From Diphasiastrum complanatum (taxonomy: Eukaryota; Streptophyta; Lycopodiopsida; Lycopodiales; Lycopodiaceae), in assembly GCA_029204225.1 (NCBI GenBank), contig CM055092.1, positions 63,378,622 to 63,442,621 of the forward strand: 64,000 bases of DNA, written 5' to 3'. Made by a program: the position numbers and the translations under genes. The notes beneath the pieces are model-generated. The model saw nothing but the letters and a program-made list of their open reading frames with translations. It was not told the DNA's origin and searched no databases. Positions 11,591 to 21,592 of this stretch are shown one piece after another; the stretch's first letter is position 1, and each line of letters begins with the position of its first letter.

Positions 11591-11622
11591 AAAGACATTA
11601 ATAAAATCTTTCTTTCTTTCTT
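11591..11622 (+). repeat. LINE 3' tail: AGACATTAATAAA + (TTTC)n
   Basis: The conserved tail of this LINE family ends the copy: ATTGGTATGGAAAAGACATTAATAAAATC followed by TTTC units, then PLE sequence. The same AGACATTAATAAA motif precedes microsatellites at 40681 and, reversed, at 49440 and 50265 (with ACATTAATAAA at 48605). Confidence 0.8.
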
Positions 11623-12060
11623 AAGAGTTTGAATTTATACAAACATTAGTTTTTTGTGGTACTTGCCCCATCTTATTGCATATATTAACTCACGTCAGAA
11701 GATGTATTGATGACTTATTTGTTCATGATCTTCCTAATTTTGGTAGTTTTTTAGATAAAGACCCTAACGATAATAGATATTTTTGATAAAAGACTGCAAC
11801 CAGAATACAATAACTTGAACACTATTCACATGGCTCATATTTCTTCAAATATTTCAGATTTTGTTAAATATGGAGTGACCACCTCTCAATTCTACAGGTC
11901 TTCTTGTCTTTGTACTAGTAGAGATGCTTTTGTGGACCAGTCAAGCAATCTAATCATTTTGTTTACTCTATAAGGGTTACTCGTTCTAGAAATTCATGAG
12001 AAAAGTTCGAACTGTTTTAGACTCTTTTGGTTTTATCTTTGGTATTTCAGCTTTTGGTAT
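11623..12060 (+). pseudogene. PLE reverse transcriptase, C-terminal half
   Basis: Directly after the LINE tail the frame reads EFEFIQTLVFCGTCP, then RRCIDDLFVHDLPNFGSFL, where IDD is the catalytic pair of Penelope RTs. After stops and a frame change it continues with HMAHISSNISDFVKYGVTTSQFYR and CTSRDAFVDQSSNLI. The SQFYR...C.SRD block is typical of the PLE thumb. With 9361-9726 it makes one interrupted RT. Confidence 0.75.
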
Positions 12061-12158
12061 GTTCAAGATAAGTCCAGAAAAGTGGGGAGCTAAGGAGCTT
12101 GCTTTGTTTTTAGTATTTAGTATTGTCTTTGTCTCGGTGACTTGTCTACATATTATGG

Positions 12159-12492
12159 TCCTTGCTTTATTTAATTTTAGTTTTATTTTTAATTAAAATT
12201 CTAAAATTTTAATAAAATTCTATTTGAATTATTATCATTATTATTATTATTTCTTTCTTCTTATTGATTGCCTTTTGCTTCTTAGTCAACACTGGGTCTA
12301 CCCAAGAGAATCTGAATTCTTTCAAAACCCAGTTAGCAACTTATGCTTGGGTAATGATGAGACTTGAGCAATGCTATTTGGCTAAGATTTTTTGTTTATT
12401 GAGTTTTATATTATTGTTTTGACATAGATCCTTTGACTTTCTGAGTTGCTCGTATATTGTTTCTAAGCTTTACCTTATGACATCACTGACTT
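12159..12492 (+). repeat. Right copy of the direct repeat (candidate PLE pseudo-LTR)
   Basis: Matches 6729-7046 almost end to end and follows the PLE coding region. It is cut off exactly where the gypsy-2 LTR begins (after CATCACTGACTT). It contains an extra ACATAGATCCTTTGACTTTCTG segment relative to the left copy. Confidence 0.6.
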
Positions 12493-13479
12493 GGTTGGCA
12501 TTGGTCCCTTTCTCTTAACTTGCCCCTGGCAACTCAACATGCTAGGCAATGTCCCTAGGTCCAAAAGTGGGCTTGAGTTGCCCTTATGTGGCAAGGGTCC
12601 AATACCACTTCATCTGCCACATGGTGGCAACTCATCATAACTCTAAAAGGGGAGGAGGCCCATTTTTCCTCCCTGGACCGATGGGAGAACTCCATTTTGA
12701 ATTTGGGACTTGCTAGGCAGTGTAGTCTAAAATGACCTAACTACTTATCTAGAAAGTTGGACTAACTCTTTAAAACTTTGTAAAAACGAAATACAACAAT
12801 AAAACCTCAAATTTGACATTATGTTGTGGAAGACTGACTCTTGTTCTCCTTTTGCCCTATGAGCGAATTGGTGGAGGGCCGTGTCACATCACCAAGTGGA
12901 AGGTCTTCAGACCGCCCTCTCTCATTGACACATAGGATGATCACCCAATCTTGTGTTAGAATTCCCATCGTCGTGCCGGTCATTGCTAAAGCACAAACAG
13001 GTGACGAACGCTACGTTACCACCCAACCATAGAGGTACTGCCACCTCACCCCCGTGCATTGGAGCTACAGACCACCATCAAGCAAGCTCGGATCTCATGT
13101 GAGCCATGGTGTCCCATACCACCATGCCTTACCCTCGACCCTCGCCTACCTACATCCTGAGGCCTAGATACTCGTCCTAACCTGACCACCAGTGGAAGAG
13201 CTCTCCATTCTCCAGGAGAGAATGAATACCAAGCTCATGGAGATCCACCTCTATATACATAGTCCAGGTGGGTCATCTCCGTCCATAGGAGTCACGCATG
13301 ACAAACGACACGCGGCAATTGTGCACACTGACGCGGGTCCATAACAACGAGTCACCGCGCGCCAATAAGACATTGACACGTGGCACCCAAAAGACCTATA
13401 GCTCCAGATCAGCGTTTCGTCCCATAACTGAGACCGTCACCTCAAGTTTCCTGTTGCGTGCCCTAATGGGTACGTAACA
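12493..13479 (-). repeat. Gypsy-2 3' LTR (left side)
   Basis: In the element's orientation the LTR starts TGTTACGTACCC directly after the polypurine tract. The far end near 12493 is placed where similarity to the PLE repeat stops, and no CA terminus could be fixed. The final 63 bp match 23052-23114 with four mismatches. Confidence 0.55.
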
Positions 13480-13494
13480 TTCCCTCCCCCTTTA
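13480..13494 (-). other. Gypsy-2 polypurine tract
   Basis: On the minus strand TTAAAGGGGGAGGGAA lies immediately before the LTR TGTTACG. This is the expected primer for plus-strand DNA synthesis. Gypsy-1 and gypsy-3 have nearly the same tract (AAGGGGGAGGGA). Confidence 0.75.
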
Positions 13495-14076
13495 AGAGTC
13501 TCCTCCTAAAGGAAGCAAACCAGGGAAGTTCAGTCTTAAATAGTCCTCTCTCTCCCAAGTGTCCTTATCATCTGACTTGCCTTTCCAACGTACGAGAGAT
13601 TCCGAAACCAAACGGTTTCTCAATCGGTGACCACGAACGTCAACAACTTTTTTAGGTACGTTTGGAACAAAGGTAGACAGATCCTCTAACTCAACTAGTT
13701 CACCTTCCGGAATTAGGGAATTCTTCCTACTAAGTCGTTCTTTTAAACGACTTACATGGAAAATAGGATGAACCCCAACCCCAATCAAAAGATCTAGCTG
13801 ATAAGCGACCGGGTTGATTTTCTTTATAACCTTATAAGGTTCGCTATATTGAGGAGATAGCTTATGGCATTTTCCCGTCCGAAGTACCTTCGAATCCTTA
13901 GGGATTTTAAGATACACCCAGGTTCCGACCTCAATATCCCGAGGTGAGCGACCGCGGTTAGCATAAAACTGAGCTCTATCCTGAGCGGTTTTCATGCTTT
14001 CCTTGGCCACTAGCAGCATTTCTTGCATATCTTGCAGGAAATCTACTGCAACTTGCACCTTGAAACTGGAGAACAC
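13492..14076 (-). pseudogene. Gypsy-2 integrase C-terminus and chromodomain-like tail
   Basis: An open frame of 194 codons. It starts in the post-catalytic integrase region (ARFYANRGRS-like, WVYLKIPKDSKVLRTGKC, LSPQYSEPYKVIKKI, HPIFHVSRLKERL) and ends in LVRWKGKSDDKDTWERE, a chromodomain-like module, before LRLNFPGLLPL. The usual YGPF...HPVFHVS spacing is kept. The order and close similarity to gypsy-1 identify it as the end of pol. It is separated from the rest by a frame break at about 14077-14092. Confidence 0.85.
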
Positions 14077-14092
14077 GGCTAAAAGCCATACA

Positions 14093-14831
14093 TCAACATA
14101 AAAGGACTGAATCTTTTGGCAGAATGCTTGGCACTATTGTGCGCGAACTCAACCAAAGGGAGATACTTTTCCCAATCAGACTGTCGGTGAGAAACATATG
14201 CTCTAATCTAAGCATATCTTCCAACGTCTGGTTGACACGTTCTGTCTGCCCATCAGATTCTGGGTGATCCGAAGAACTAAGACTAAGGGTTGTTTCAAGT
14301 TTTCCAAAAACTGCTTGCCAGAACTTGCCAGTGAACTTAGAGTCTCGATCACTAACAATATCATTCGGCAAACCATACAATCTGAACAACTTTTCAACGA
14401 AAAGCTAGGCTAGTTCAGATGCCTTGACAATTAATTTAGTTGGTAAAAATTGCGGCCTCTTGGTTAGCCTGTTGGATCACTCTAGGTTTTAGGGAGTCCA
14501 AATACTTTTCCATTTCTTACGGGGAATTTCCAAGGCATGTAGAAGACCTGCAACTTTGAGTCTTTCTGCTTTGTTTTGTTTCACAACTTTGAACGTAAGC
14601 CTCCACATGACCTTTGATCTTAGGCCAGAAGAAATTATGCCTAACAAGGTCAAGTGTCCTCTGTATGCCGGGGTGACCAGCACAAGGGTTGTCAAGACAT
14701 TGTTGCAGGATTTGGGCCCGCAAGTCCTCCTTATCCGGCACACAAACCTTTCCCTTCCAAAAAAGCAGGCCATTCCTTATGGAATTGTCTTCAAGTATCT
14801 TATCATTTCGGGATCGCTTGGGATCCTGCAT
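14093..14831 (-). pseudogene. Gypsy-2 integrase zinc finger and catalytic core, broken
   Basis: On the minus strand the 14517-14831 part reads KGKVCVPDKEDLRAQILQQC, CAGHPGIQRTLDLVRHNFFW (the HHCC-type N-terminal domain) and KIKGHVEAYVQSC. The 14093-14389 part reads LYGLPNDIVSDRDSKFTGKF and HPESDGQTERVNQTLEDML (second catalytic Asp and the Glu region). The segment carrying the first Asp (14390-14500) is damaged and the frame changes several times, so the integrase is inactive. Confidence 0.8.
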
Positions 14832-15130
14832 CCAAGGTCATCACTAGATCTAGAATTTCCTGTCAGGACATCTAGCCAGATGCAACCCAAAAACCTATCG
14901 GTTTGACAAAGATCCCGTAGTGAAAGATACAAATCAGATTGGATCTCAACAAAGCATAACTGATTAATCTCGCCAATCCGACTCAAGGCATCGACAACAC
15001 AGTTCGACATACCTTTACGATACTTAATGTCGAACACAAACTTCTGAATGAGTTCCGACCATCTAGCCTTACGGCCACGAAGGTCCTTGGCATCACAAAT
15101 ATACTTAAGGGATTGGTGATCAGTCATCAC
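14777..15130 (-). pseudogene. Gypsy-2 RNase H end and connection region
   Basis: Reads [40 protein letters not shown], then CVVDALSRI. This is the canonical end of gypsy RNase H (TDHxSLxYL, DALSR), followed by the tether to integrase. It overlaps the end of the upstream RT frame by 11 bp in another frame, so a frameshift separates it from RT. Confidence 0.85.
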
Positions 15131-16151
15131 CGTAAATCTGGCACCATAAAGATAATGAATGCCTCGAGATTTTTAACGCGTGAATGACTGCAAAAAGCTC
15201 CTTCTCATAGGTAGAATACCTAGTCTGAGCAGGATCCAGCTTCTTGCTTTCAAAAGCAACTGGTCTACCATCCTGATAAAGGACCGCTCCTACAACAAAG
15301 TCGCTAGCATCTGTATCAACCACAAAGGGTCGGTTAGGATCGACAATGTGTAAAATTGGAGCCGTAGAAACACAGTGCTTGAGAGTCTCAAAACTTTCAT
15401 TCATTTCATTAGTCCATATTATCAATGGACTTTTTCTGTGGCTACATTTTTTCTTCACCCCCTTACGAACGTTCGTCAAGGGCAATGCTATTAAGGCATA
15501 GTCCAAAGTGAACCTGTGAAAGAATCCTGTGAAGCCCAAAAAGGATTTCACATCACGAATTGTCAGAGGTTTCAGCCATTCTCGGACCTTACGGACTTTG
15601 TCATAATCGATTTCAAGACCTTTATCCGATATGACATGGCCCAGGTATTTGAGTTTAGTCTGGAAGAGCTCACATTTCGACTCCTTAGCATAGAGCTTTT
15701 CTTGCCCTAGAAGATCCAAGCCAATACGAAGATGCTCTTCATGCTCCTCAAGGGTTCGGCTATAAATTAATATGTCGTCCAAATACACCACCACAAACTT
15801 TCCCAGATATGGACAAAGAATATCGTTCATCATCTGTTGGAAAGTGGCAGGCGCATTCGTGAGTCCAAAAGGTAACACTAAAAACTCATAATGGCCATAC
15901 CTGGATACCACATCGGGAAGCCGGTCCTTCTTTTTGCCCGAAAAGAATTCCGGATTAAACATTGGATAAACACTAGCGGACCGCGAGTGCGTCGAAGAAC
16001 GCCACTCTTGCTCGGCCGCGACACGGTTGGCTTGCATTTCTAAGATTTGGTTTTGAAGCAGATTCAGGGCCTGTACGAGCTGGTTAGTATCTACATCAGG
16101 AGGAGGAAGTGGTGAAGACGGTCCTTCACCCGAGGGCATAGCATGATCCAT
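15120..16151 (-). pseudogene. Gypsy-2 gag N-terminus fused in frame to RT
   Basis: A 343-codon open frame. Residues 1 to about 75 are a gag-like N-terminus (MDHAMPSGEGPSSPLPPP, NLLQNQILEMQ, YPMFNPEFFSGKK). The next residues are already mid-[22 protein letters not shown], then VVVYLDDILIYSRTLEEHEE (catalytic LDD), LGHVISDKGLE, FLGFTGFFHRF, VVDTDASDFVVGAVLYQ (RNase H start) and YSTYEKELFAVIHALK. Most of gag, the zinc knuckle, protease and the RT fingers are missing. The join at about 15930 keeps the frame open. The internal deletion makes the element non-autonomous. Confidence 0.85.
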
Positions 16152-16160
16152 GGCGCTTCA

Positions 16161-17420
16161 AGGAAGGAAGCAAGGAAAAAACTGCAAGGGCTTCGCAACA
16201 GAAGGGCTTAGAGAACTTGAGACAACTACTCAAGAAGACTAGGCCACAATAAGCACCTCAATGATGGAAATGGAGACTTTACCCCCCGTCTCACTCTTTT
16301 TCCTTCCAAAAAAGCCTTGCTGGTTGGCGGGTCTTACGGATGCCACCTAGCAAGCACATGGGCCCTAACAACAAGTGACATCCCTTTATGGGGTCCACCT
16401 ACCCTCAAAACACATGGCCACCATCCTCCTTACGCCACCTCACCCAAGGGTCACTTGGGTCACGTCCCCACCCACCTTTTGGGTCACCACCCTAACCTCT
16501 TGGCCTTATGGCCCAAAGACACACCCAAATCTCCTCAAGGGTTGTCCTTATACTTAGGAGAAGGTGTTGGTACAACTGTACGTTCAAGAGGAGGTGGAGG
16601 AAAAAACTTCAAATTTCCTCCCAAAAGAAGATGGAGGATTTGCACTTTTTTCTGTGTAGGTGGAGGTTTACAAGGAGGTGGATTAAGCCCAAGAAAGAGA
16701 CTGCAAAAGATAAAAAGAAGGGCACACAGGTTTGTACTTGCAGCAAGTACAGCTTGCAAGTATAGCTGTGTACTTTTCTTTTATTTCCCCCCTTTCTTAA
16801 AAATTTCCATAACAAAGCTATGGTTCAAATTAGCTTTGTGAACTTTTAAACTCAAGGTTTGCTTTTAAAACTTCGAAACAAAACTTTGAAAACTTAACTT
16901 AAAGCTTTAACATGTACTTTTTATTTTTAAAGTACACTAAAGTTTAATAGTTTAAAGTTTACAAAGCTTAATAGTCAAAGTTGTCAAAGTTTATAAAACT
17001 TTGAGCAGCCAGCCGTTCGTTCCATAGAAGGTCACCTTTCTTCAGAACTTAGAGAATAAAAGAAAACTTATTATGTACTTTTCAGGTACAAAACAAGTTA
17101 CGTAGATTGAACCTACGTTCAACCAGAAAATAGTTTTCTTCAAGTTGAAATTTTCAATCTTTTAAAGATAAGGTTTGACCTCCCTTACACATAGATTAAT
17201 GTGTGAACCTGAAACCTGTACTTTATAAAGTACAAAATGAAAATTGCATCTCTCCTCATACTCCTTTATCCAAAACAACCAGCCTGCTGCCTGCGGCAGC
17301 CTGTCCGCCTGGCACAAACTTTGTCAGAGTCGTACGGAACTCGTGCGTGCAGGTGCCCGACAATTTTTTTTAAAAATTTTTTTTGCATGAGGAAAAAACC
17401 CAGAAGAAAAAAAAATTTCC
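16161..17420. other. Gypsy-2 leader/LTR-derived and unassigned sequence
   Basis: This stretch lies between the gypsy-2 gag start and the copia LTR. It should include the gypsy-2 primer-binding site and part of its right LTR, but I could not fix either. A C/A-rich open frame at 16317-16841 (+) shows no domain and looks like LTR composition. From about 16840 to 17240 the sequence is rich in AAACTTT/AAAGTTT words. No other gene is seen. Confidence 0.4.
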
Positions 17421-18209
17421 GAGGGAAAGTGCATGCTTAGCATGTGGGACACCTATTTCACCTACTTTTGACACTTGGAGGCCATGTACATCACATATCA
17501 TTTGTTTCCAATCTATAAATGATACCTCCTCCTAGATGGGCACACTTTTGGAGAGAGAGATTTCTTCTCACATATGCTCTTGTGATTTGTTTTTTGTGGT
17601 AGAATCTCTTGCTAATTAATGCTAGTGTAATGCTATCCTAGATTGGTGTCTTGTTGGATCTGATTTATTGCTTTGTATTCTAGCTAATGTAAAGTTCTTC
17701 TTGCTGGAAATTCATGGACAGCAAGCATTCGTGATCCAATCGACCCAATTGGAGGAGCAATTTCCAGGATTAATGATGTTAGAATGCTCCTTACAGCATA
17801 TACTATCATTTTAGTTTGTGTAGCAAGTTTCTGACGGAAGTTTCATGCAAATTTCTGCTCGCATCCTCTTCATCTTGCTCGCTGCCCTCCATAGCCAGCA
17901 GATCTGATTACTTCGAAAGTTTGATCTATTCATTGCATGTCGACAAAATTACAATTTGCTATCAATTTCCGTTTGCATGTGCAAGTACTAGTCCATGCAT
18001 GTTGCATGCATGCCTCTAGAATTCTTCAGATTGCTTGCATGTTTCCACAGTTGCTTGCATGTTGATTGCATGTCATTGTATTTGCTTGCATGTTGATTGC
18101 ATGTTGTTGATTTTGATCTATTTTGAGTTGTAGAAGACCATCGAGGATTCCTAAGTTGGTAAACTTCGATTTAACGATCCTTTCTATCTCTATTTTCAAT
18201 TCTATAACA
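17421..18209 (+). repeat. Copia 5' LTR, 5'-truncated
   Basis: Aligns with 22294-23051 from GAGGGAAAGTGCATGCTTAG through the end CAATTCTATAACA. Near the 3' end both LTRs contain a run of TTGCATG words (about 18030-18110). Shared features include TATAAATGATACCTCCTCC, a plausible TATA region. Confidence 0.85.
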
Positions 18210-18210
18210 G

Positions 18211-18222
18211 TGGTATCAGAGC
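18211..18222 (+). other. Copia primer-binding site
   Basis: TGGTATCAGAGC lies one base after the 5' LTR end and is complementary to the 3' end of plant initiator methionine tRNA. The gag ATG follows at 18224, so the leader is unusually short. Confidence 0.85.
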
Positions 18223-18223
18223 A

Positions 18224-18598
18224 ATGGCTTCTACTTCTACTTTTCATGCGAAAATAACGATCCTAGATGGATCCAACTATCCTGCATGGAGATCAAGGGC
18301 TCGACTGATCCTGCAAGCTGAGAAGCTGTGGCCTTATGTTGATGGGACCATTCCCAAACCGCATGTACCTGATGTAATAAATACAACAGCTTATGAAGAA
18401 GATTTAAAAGATCTTCACGCCTGGTTGCATGCGGTTTCGAAAGCTAAAGTAATTATTTCTCAAACTGTTTCGGAAGATATCTTTCTCACTGTTGCCGATT
18501 CTGCTACAACAAAGGAGATGTGGGATGAACTTGCTCGAAGATTTGAGTCCAAATCACAAACTCAAATCTTATATCTGTTTGAGCAACTTCTAGTTTAA
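18224..18598 (+). pseudogene. Copia gag N-terminal part
   Basis: Starts ATG just after the primer site and encodes the copia gag (UBN2-type) region: LDGSNYPAWRSRARLILQAE, then DSATTKEMWDELARRFESKS (the usual A..MW..L...Y/FES block). A TAA at 18596 ends it, while the same protein clearly continues at about 18640 in a shifted frame, so gag is interrupted. Confidence 0.85.
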
Positions 18599-18648
18599 AG
18601 TGGGAAGGAATTTTAGATTGTGATGCTTTTCTTTTCAAGTACCAATCT

Positions 18649-19980
18649 TTGTTTAGTGCTCTACAAAGTGTAGGTAGAATAACTCCCAAGGAGGAGAAAC
18701 TTACGTACCTGCTGCGAGCACTACCACCCTCCTACATCTACATGCGACCTGTTCTTACAGGTAAATCCTTTGAAGAGGCCATTCAAAGCCTTCGAGAGGA
18801 GTATCTCATGCGGCAAGAAAGTTCACCTTCTCAAGGAGGAGCTAAAGCTTTATATGCGAAGAAAGGAAAGGGCAAGGCAAAAGGACGCGGAAACCAGTTC
18901 CAAGCTACTAGCATGCAAGATCCAAACTATAAAGATTCCAAAGTGGAATCATCTGAGACTGAGTCAAAGAAATCTTTTTGCAACTATTGTAAAAAGCCAG
19001 GACATACTCTTGATAAATGTTGGGCTAATCCTAGAGTACTTTGTAGACATTGTGGCAAAACTGGTCATTCATCTTTCAAATGCTATTCTAGGCCTAACAA
19101 TAGTAAAGCCAATGTTTGTCAAGAGGACTCAAGCAAAGAGGAAAAGACTCTAGCTGCTGCTTTTGTTTGTGTAGAAGATTGTTTTAATTCTACTGATAAT
19201 ACTTCCGAAGTTGTGATAGATTCTGGAGCTATTGCTCATATCATCTCTAATAGAGCTATGTTGTCTAGTTATTCTCCTAGTTACACTCAGAGATATGTCA
19301 TTTTAGGAGATGGTAGTCAACATGATGTTTTAGGAATAGGAAGCTTGAGTTTACTCACAATTGAAGGTTCTAAAGTTCTTCGAAATGTATTGCATGTACC
19401 AATCATGCAAAAGGACTTATTGTCAGTAGCCCGCATGACATATGTGGGCATCAAAGTTCTGTTTCTTGACAATGATTGCAGGCTAATGGACACAAAAAGT
19501 GGAAAGCAGCTTGCAACATGCTTAAGGAGGGAGAACCTGTATCATGCAAAGGTTCTTATTGCATGTGACGAAGTTTCAGCCGTGGAAGACAAGATACATG
19601 CATTATGGCATGCTAGGCTCTATCACATGAGCATGCGAAGCATTCTTGATGCAACAAAGAAAGAGTTGTTTGAAGGGGTTGATTTTGACATCAATATTCC
19701 CACTTCATATCATCCGTGTGACTCTTGCATTTGTGGACCTTTGCCTGTTAACTCTATTGGTAGTGCACGTTATTTTGTCACATTCATTGACGATTTTAGT
19801 CGATTAGCAATGATCTATTTCTACGTTCAGATCGTGGTGGTGAATATATTTCTGCAGAATTTCAGGAGTTTTGTACCAACAATAACATTCTACATCAGGT
19901 TACGGCTGTGTACACCCCTCAGCACAATGGTGTTTCAGAACGGCGGAATCGAACTCTTGTTGAGGCAGCACGCTGCATGA
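18649..19980 (+). pseudogene. Copia gag C-terminus, protease and N-terminal integrase
   Basis: Continues gag (TPKEEKLTYLLRALPPSY, SFEEAIQSLREEYLMRQE), then has two adjacent zinc knuckles, CNYCKKPGHTLDKC and CRHCGKTGHSSFKC. The aspartic protease follows with VVIDSGAIAHI (D-S-G). GAG_pre-integrase is seen as LWHARLYHMSMRSIL with CDSCICG. The integrase core starts at ARYFVTFIDDFSRLAMIYFY (first Asp). Compared with the family, residues between CICG and PLPVNS and after YFY are deleted, and the frame is lost at about 19830. Confidence 0.85.
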
Positions 19981-20330
19981 TGATTCATGCAAAGTTACCT
20001 GCTAAATTTTGGGTGGAAGTGGTTAATACTGCCAATAACTTGCAGAATCGTACTTTACAATCTCTAGATAAGGAGAAAACTCCTTATGAATGTTGGACTG
20101 GGAAAAAGCCCAAGTTAACACATGTTAGAATTTCTGGATGTCTAGCATATTTATTTGTTCCTAAAGTTAAACGCAATAAGCTAGACAATACTGCTATGCC
20201 AGGAATTCTAGTTGGATATGATGCAATCTCAAATTATTATAAGATTTACATTCCAGCTACAAAGAAATTTCATTTTTCTAGAGATGTACGCTTTGATGAA
20301 TCAAAGTTCATAGATGATCCTATATTCTAG
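19908..20330 (+). pseudogene. Copia integrase C-terminal part
   Basis: Begins at YTPQHNGVSERRNRTLVEAA, which contains the catalytic Glu (NGVSERRNRT). It proceeds through AKFWVEVVNTANNLQNRT, TPYECWTGKKPKLTHVRISG and ILVGYDAISNYYKIY, the usual copia order up to the region before RT. In-frame codons upstream (about 19830-19907) encode RSDRGGEYISAEFQEF with the second Asp. It ends at TAG 20328-20330. Confidence 0.85.
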
Positions 20331-20414
20331 AAAAAGGAAGAAGTAGATGTTCTAGGATATGATGTTTTCAAACTGTTTCATGCTACTCCAGAAGAGCAGC
20401 CTATTGTTCCAACT

Positions 20415-20876
20415 ATGCATGAACCTCTTCTTGATGAAGAAGAAGAAGAAGAAATCATTGAACATGCAGGTGAGGAAGAAGAAGATTTCGAAGATGGGGA
20501 AGCTGCTACATCACGACCAAGGAGAAAAAGACGAGAGCCAGTTCGCTTCCAAAGAGAATTTGGATATTTTGTGGAAGCTCCATTAACTTATGAAGAAGCA
20601 ATGCAAAGTAAAGAACGAAATCAATGGCGCAAAGCTATGGATGAAGAGATGGAGTCCATGTATCGACACCAAGTTTGGAAGCTACAGCCTTTACCACCAA
20701 GAAGAAAGGCCTTAGATTGCAAATGGCTCTATAAGCTAAAATTTTCACCTGAAGGTGATATTATACGCTTCAAGGCTCGCCTTGTAGCAAAAGGTTTTTC
20801 TCAAAAGTTTGGAGTTGACTATTTTGATACGTTTTCTCCCGTTGTAAAGCAAGCTAAGCTAGCATATGTTTGTTAG
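20415..20876 (+). pseudogene. Copia RT, N-terminal part
   Basis: An acidic linker (EEEEEE..., about 20430-20510) precedes [40 protein letters not shown] and [20 protein letters not shown], the start of the copia RT. The frame ends at a stop at 20874. The polypeptide continues from 20870 in another frame. Confidence 0.85.
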
Positions 20877-21493
20877 TTGCTTTGGCTGCTTATTATGATC
20901 TGGAAATGCATCAAATAGATGAGAAAATAGCATATTTGTATGGCACACTTGATGAACCTATTTTTATGAAGCAGCCATCAGGCTATGTGAGTAGACATCA
21001 TCCTAGTTGGGTTTGCTTGCTTTTAAAAAGTATATATGGTTTAAAGCAATCTGCTAGGCAATGGAATAAGAAGATAGATCAAGTCCTAAGAGCATTGGGA
21101 TTCATACCATTCATTCCTGATGGTAATGTTTATTTCAAAAGGGTGAATGAGTATTATGTGTTGTTGACAGTCTATGTTGATGATTCATTGTTGATAGGAA
21201 ATTCTACTCCTTTCATCAATCATTGTAAGAAGTTAATTGGCTCTATCTTTGATGTTTCGGATCTTGAAGAGGCAAAATTTTGCCTTGGAATTCAAATTCA
21301 TCATGACAGGGTAAAAGGCACCATTGCACTTCATCAACAACATTATATTTTGAAGATCCTGAAGGACTACAATATGTTGGAGTGCAAAGGCAAAGACATT
21401 TCTATGCTACATGGAGTCAAATTATCCAAGGAAGATGGAGTGAAGACTGAAGAGGAGCCTGATATTGCCTATGCAGTTCATAATCTTAGTTAG
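20870..21493 (+). pseudogene. Copia RT, C-terminal part
   Basis: Reads [20 protein letters not shown] (motif A; the usual DVKTAFL is altered to DEKIAYL), LLKSIYGLKQSARQW, YYVLLTVYVDDSLLIG (catalytic VDD) and DLEEAKFCLGIQIHHDR. The segment between LSKEDG and DIAYAVHNLS is shorter than usual. It stops at TAG 21491. The change in motif A and the frameshift argue against activity. Confidence 0.85.
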
Positions 21494-21592
21494 TTTGCTA
21501 CTAATCCTGGTGTTATTCATTGGAAGCATGCTAAATATGTTTTACAATATTGGAAAGTTACTTCCGATTATGGACTTGTTTTCTCTAAGCAA

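Larger units (their letters stand above)
9831..11622 (+). mobile_element. LINE-1 copy: 5'-truncated non-LTR element fused to U6
   Basis: Starts immediately after the U6 oligo-T with an RT segment homologous to 36896 onward of LINE-2 (YIDELERxIEQ, GDILIxILLYA). It continues through the C-terminal region and zinc-binding motif and ends with AGACATTAATAAAATC plus (TTTC)n. PLE coding sequence resumes at 11623. LINE plus U6 thus form one insertion unit. A 5'-truncated LINE joined to the 3' end of U6 is the arrangement expected from template switching during target-primed reverse transcription. Confidence 0.85.
9101..12492 (+). mobile_element. Penelope-like retroelement (PLE), interrupted by a U6-LINE insertion
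   Basis: Two halves of a PLE reverse transcriptase lie at 9101-9726 and 11623-12060, in the same orientation, separated by a 1.9-kb U6-LINE chimera. The left half holds RPRFIAAAYKT, CDFTTLYSKI and QTIGIFMGTN...LANFYLF. The right half holds EFEFIQTLVF, RRCIDDLF (the YxDD-equivalent) and SQFYRSSCLCTSRDAF. This motif order is that of the Penelope RT, not of LTR or LINE RTs. A 334-bp repeat at its 3' side matches 6729-7046 (candidate pseudo-LTRs). No GIY-YIG endonuclease was recognised. Several stops show it is dead. Confidence 0.75.

Noticed and set aside
16317-16841. 174-codon open frame in the gypsy-2 leader region
   Set aside because: Composition is Pro/His/Gly-rich low complexity, with overlapping open frames on both strands and no domain. 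It lies where LTR or leader sequence is expected.
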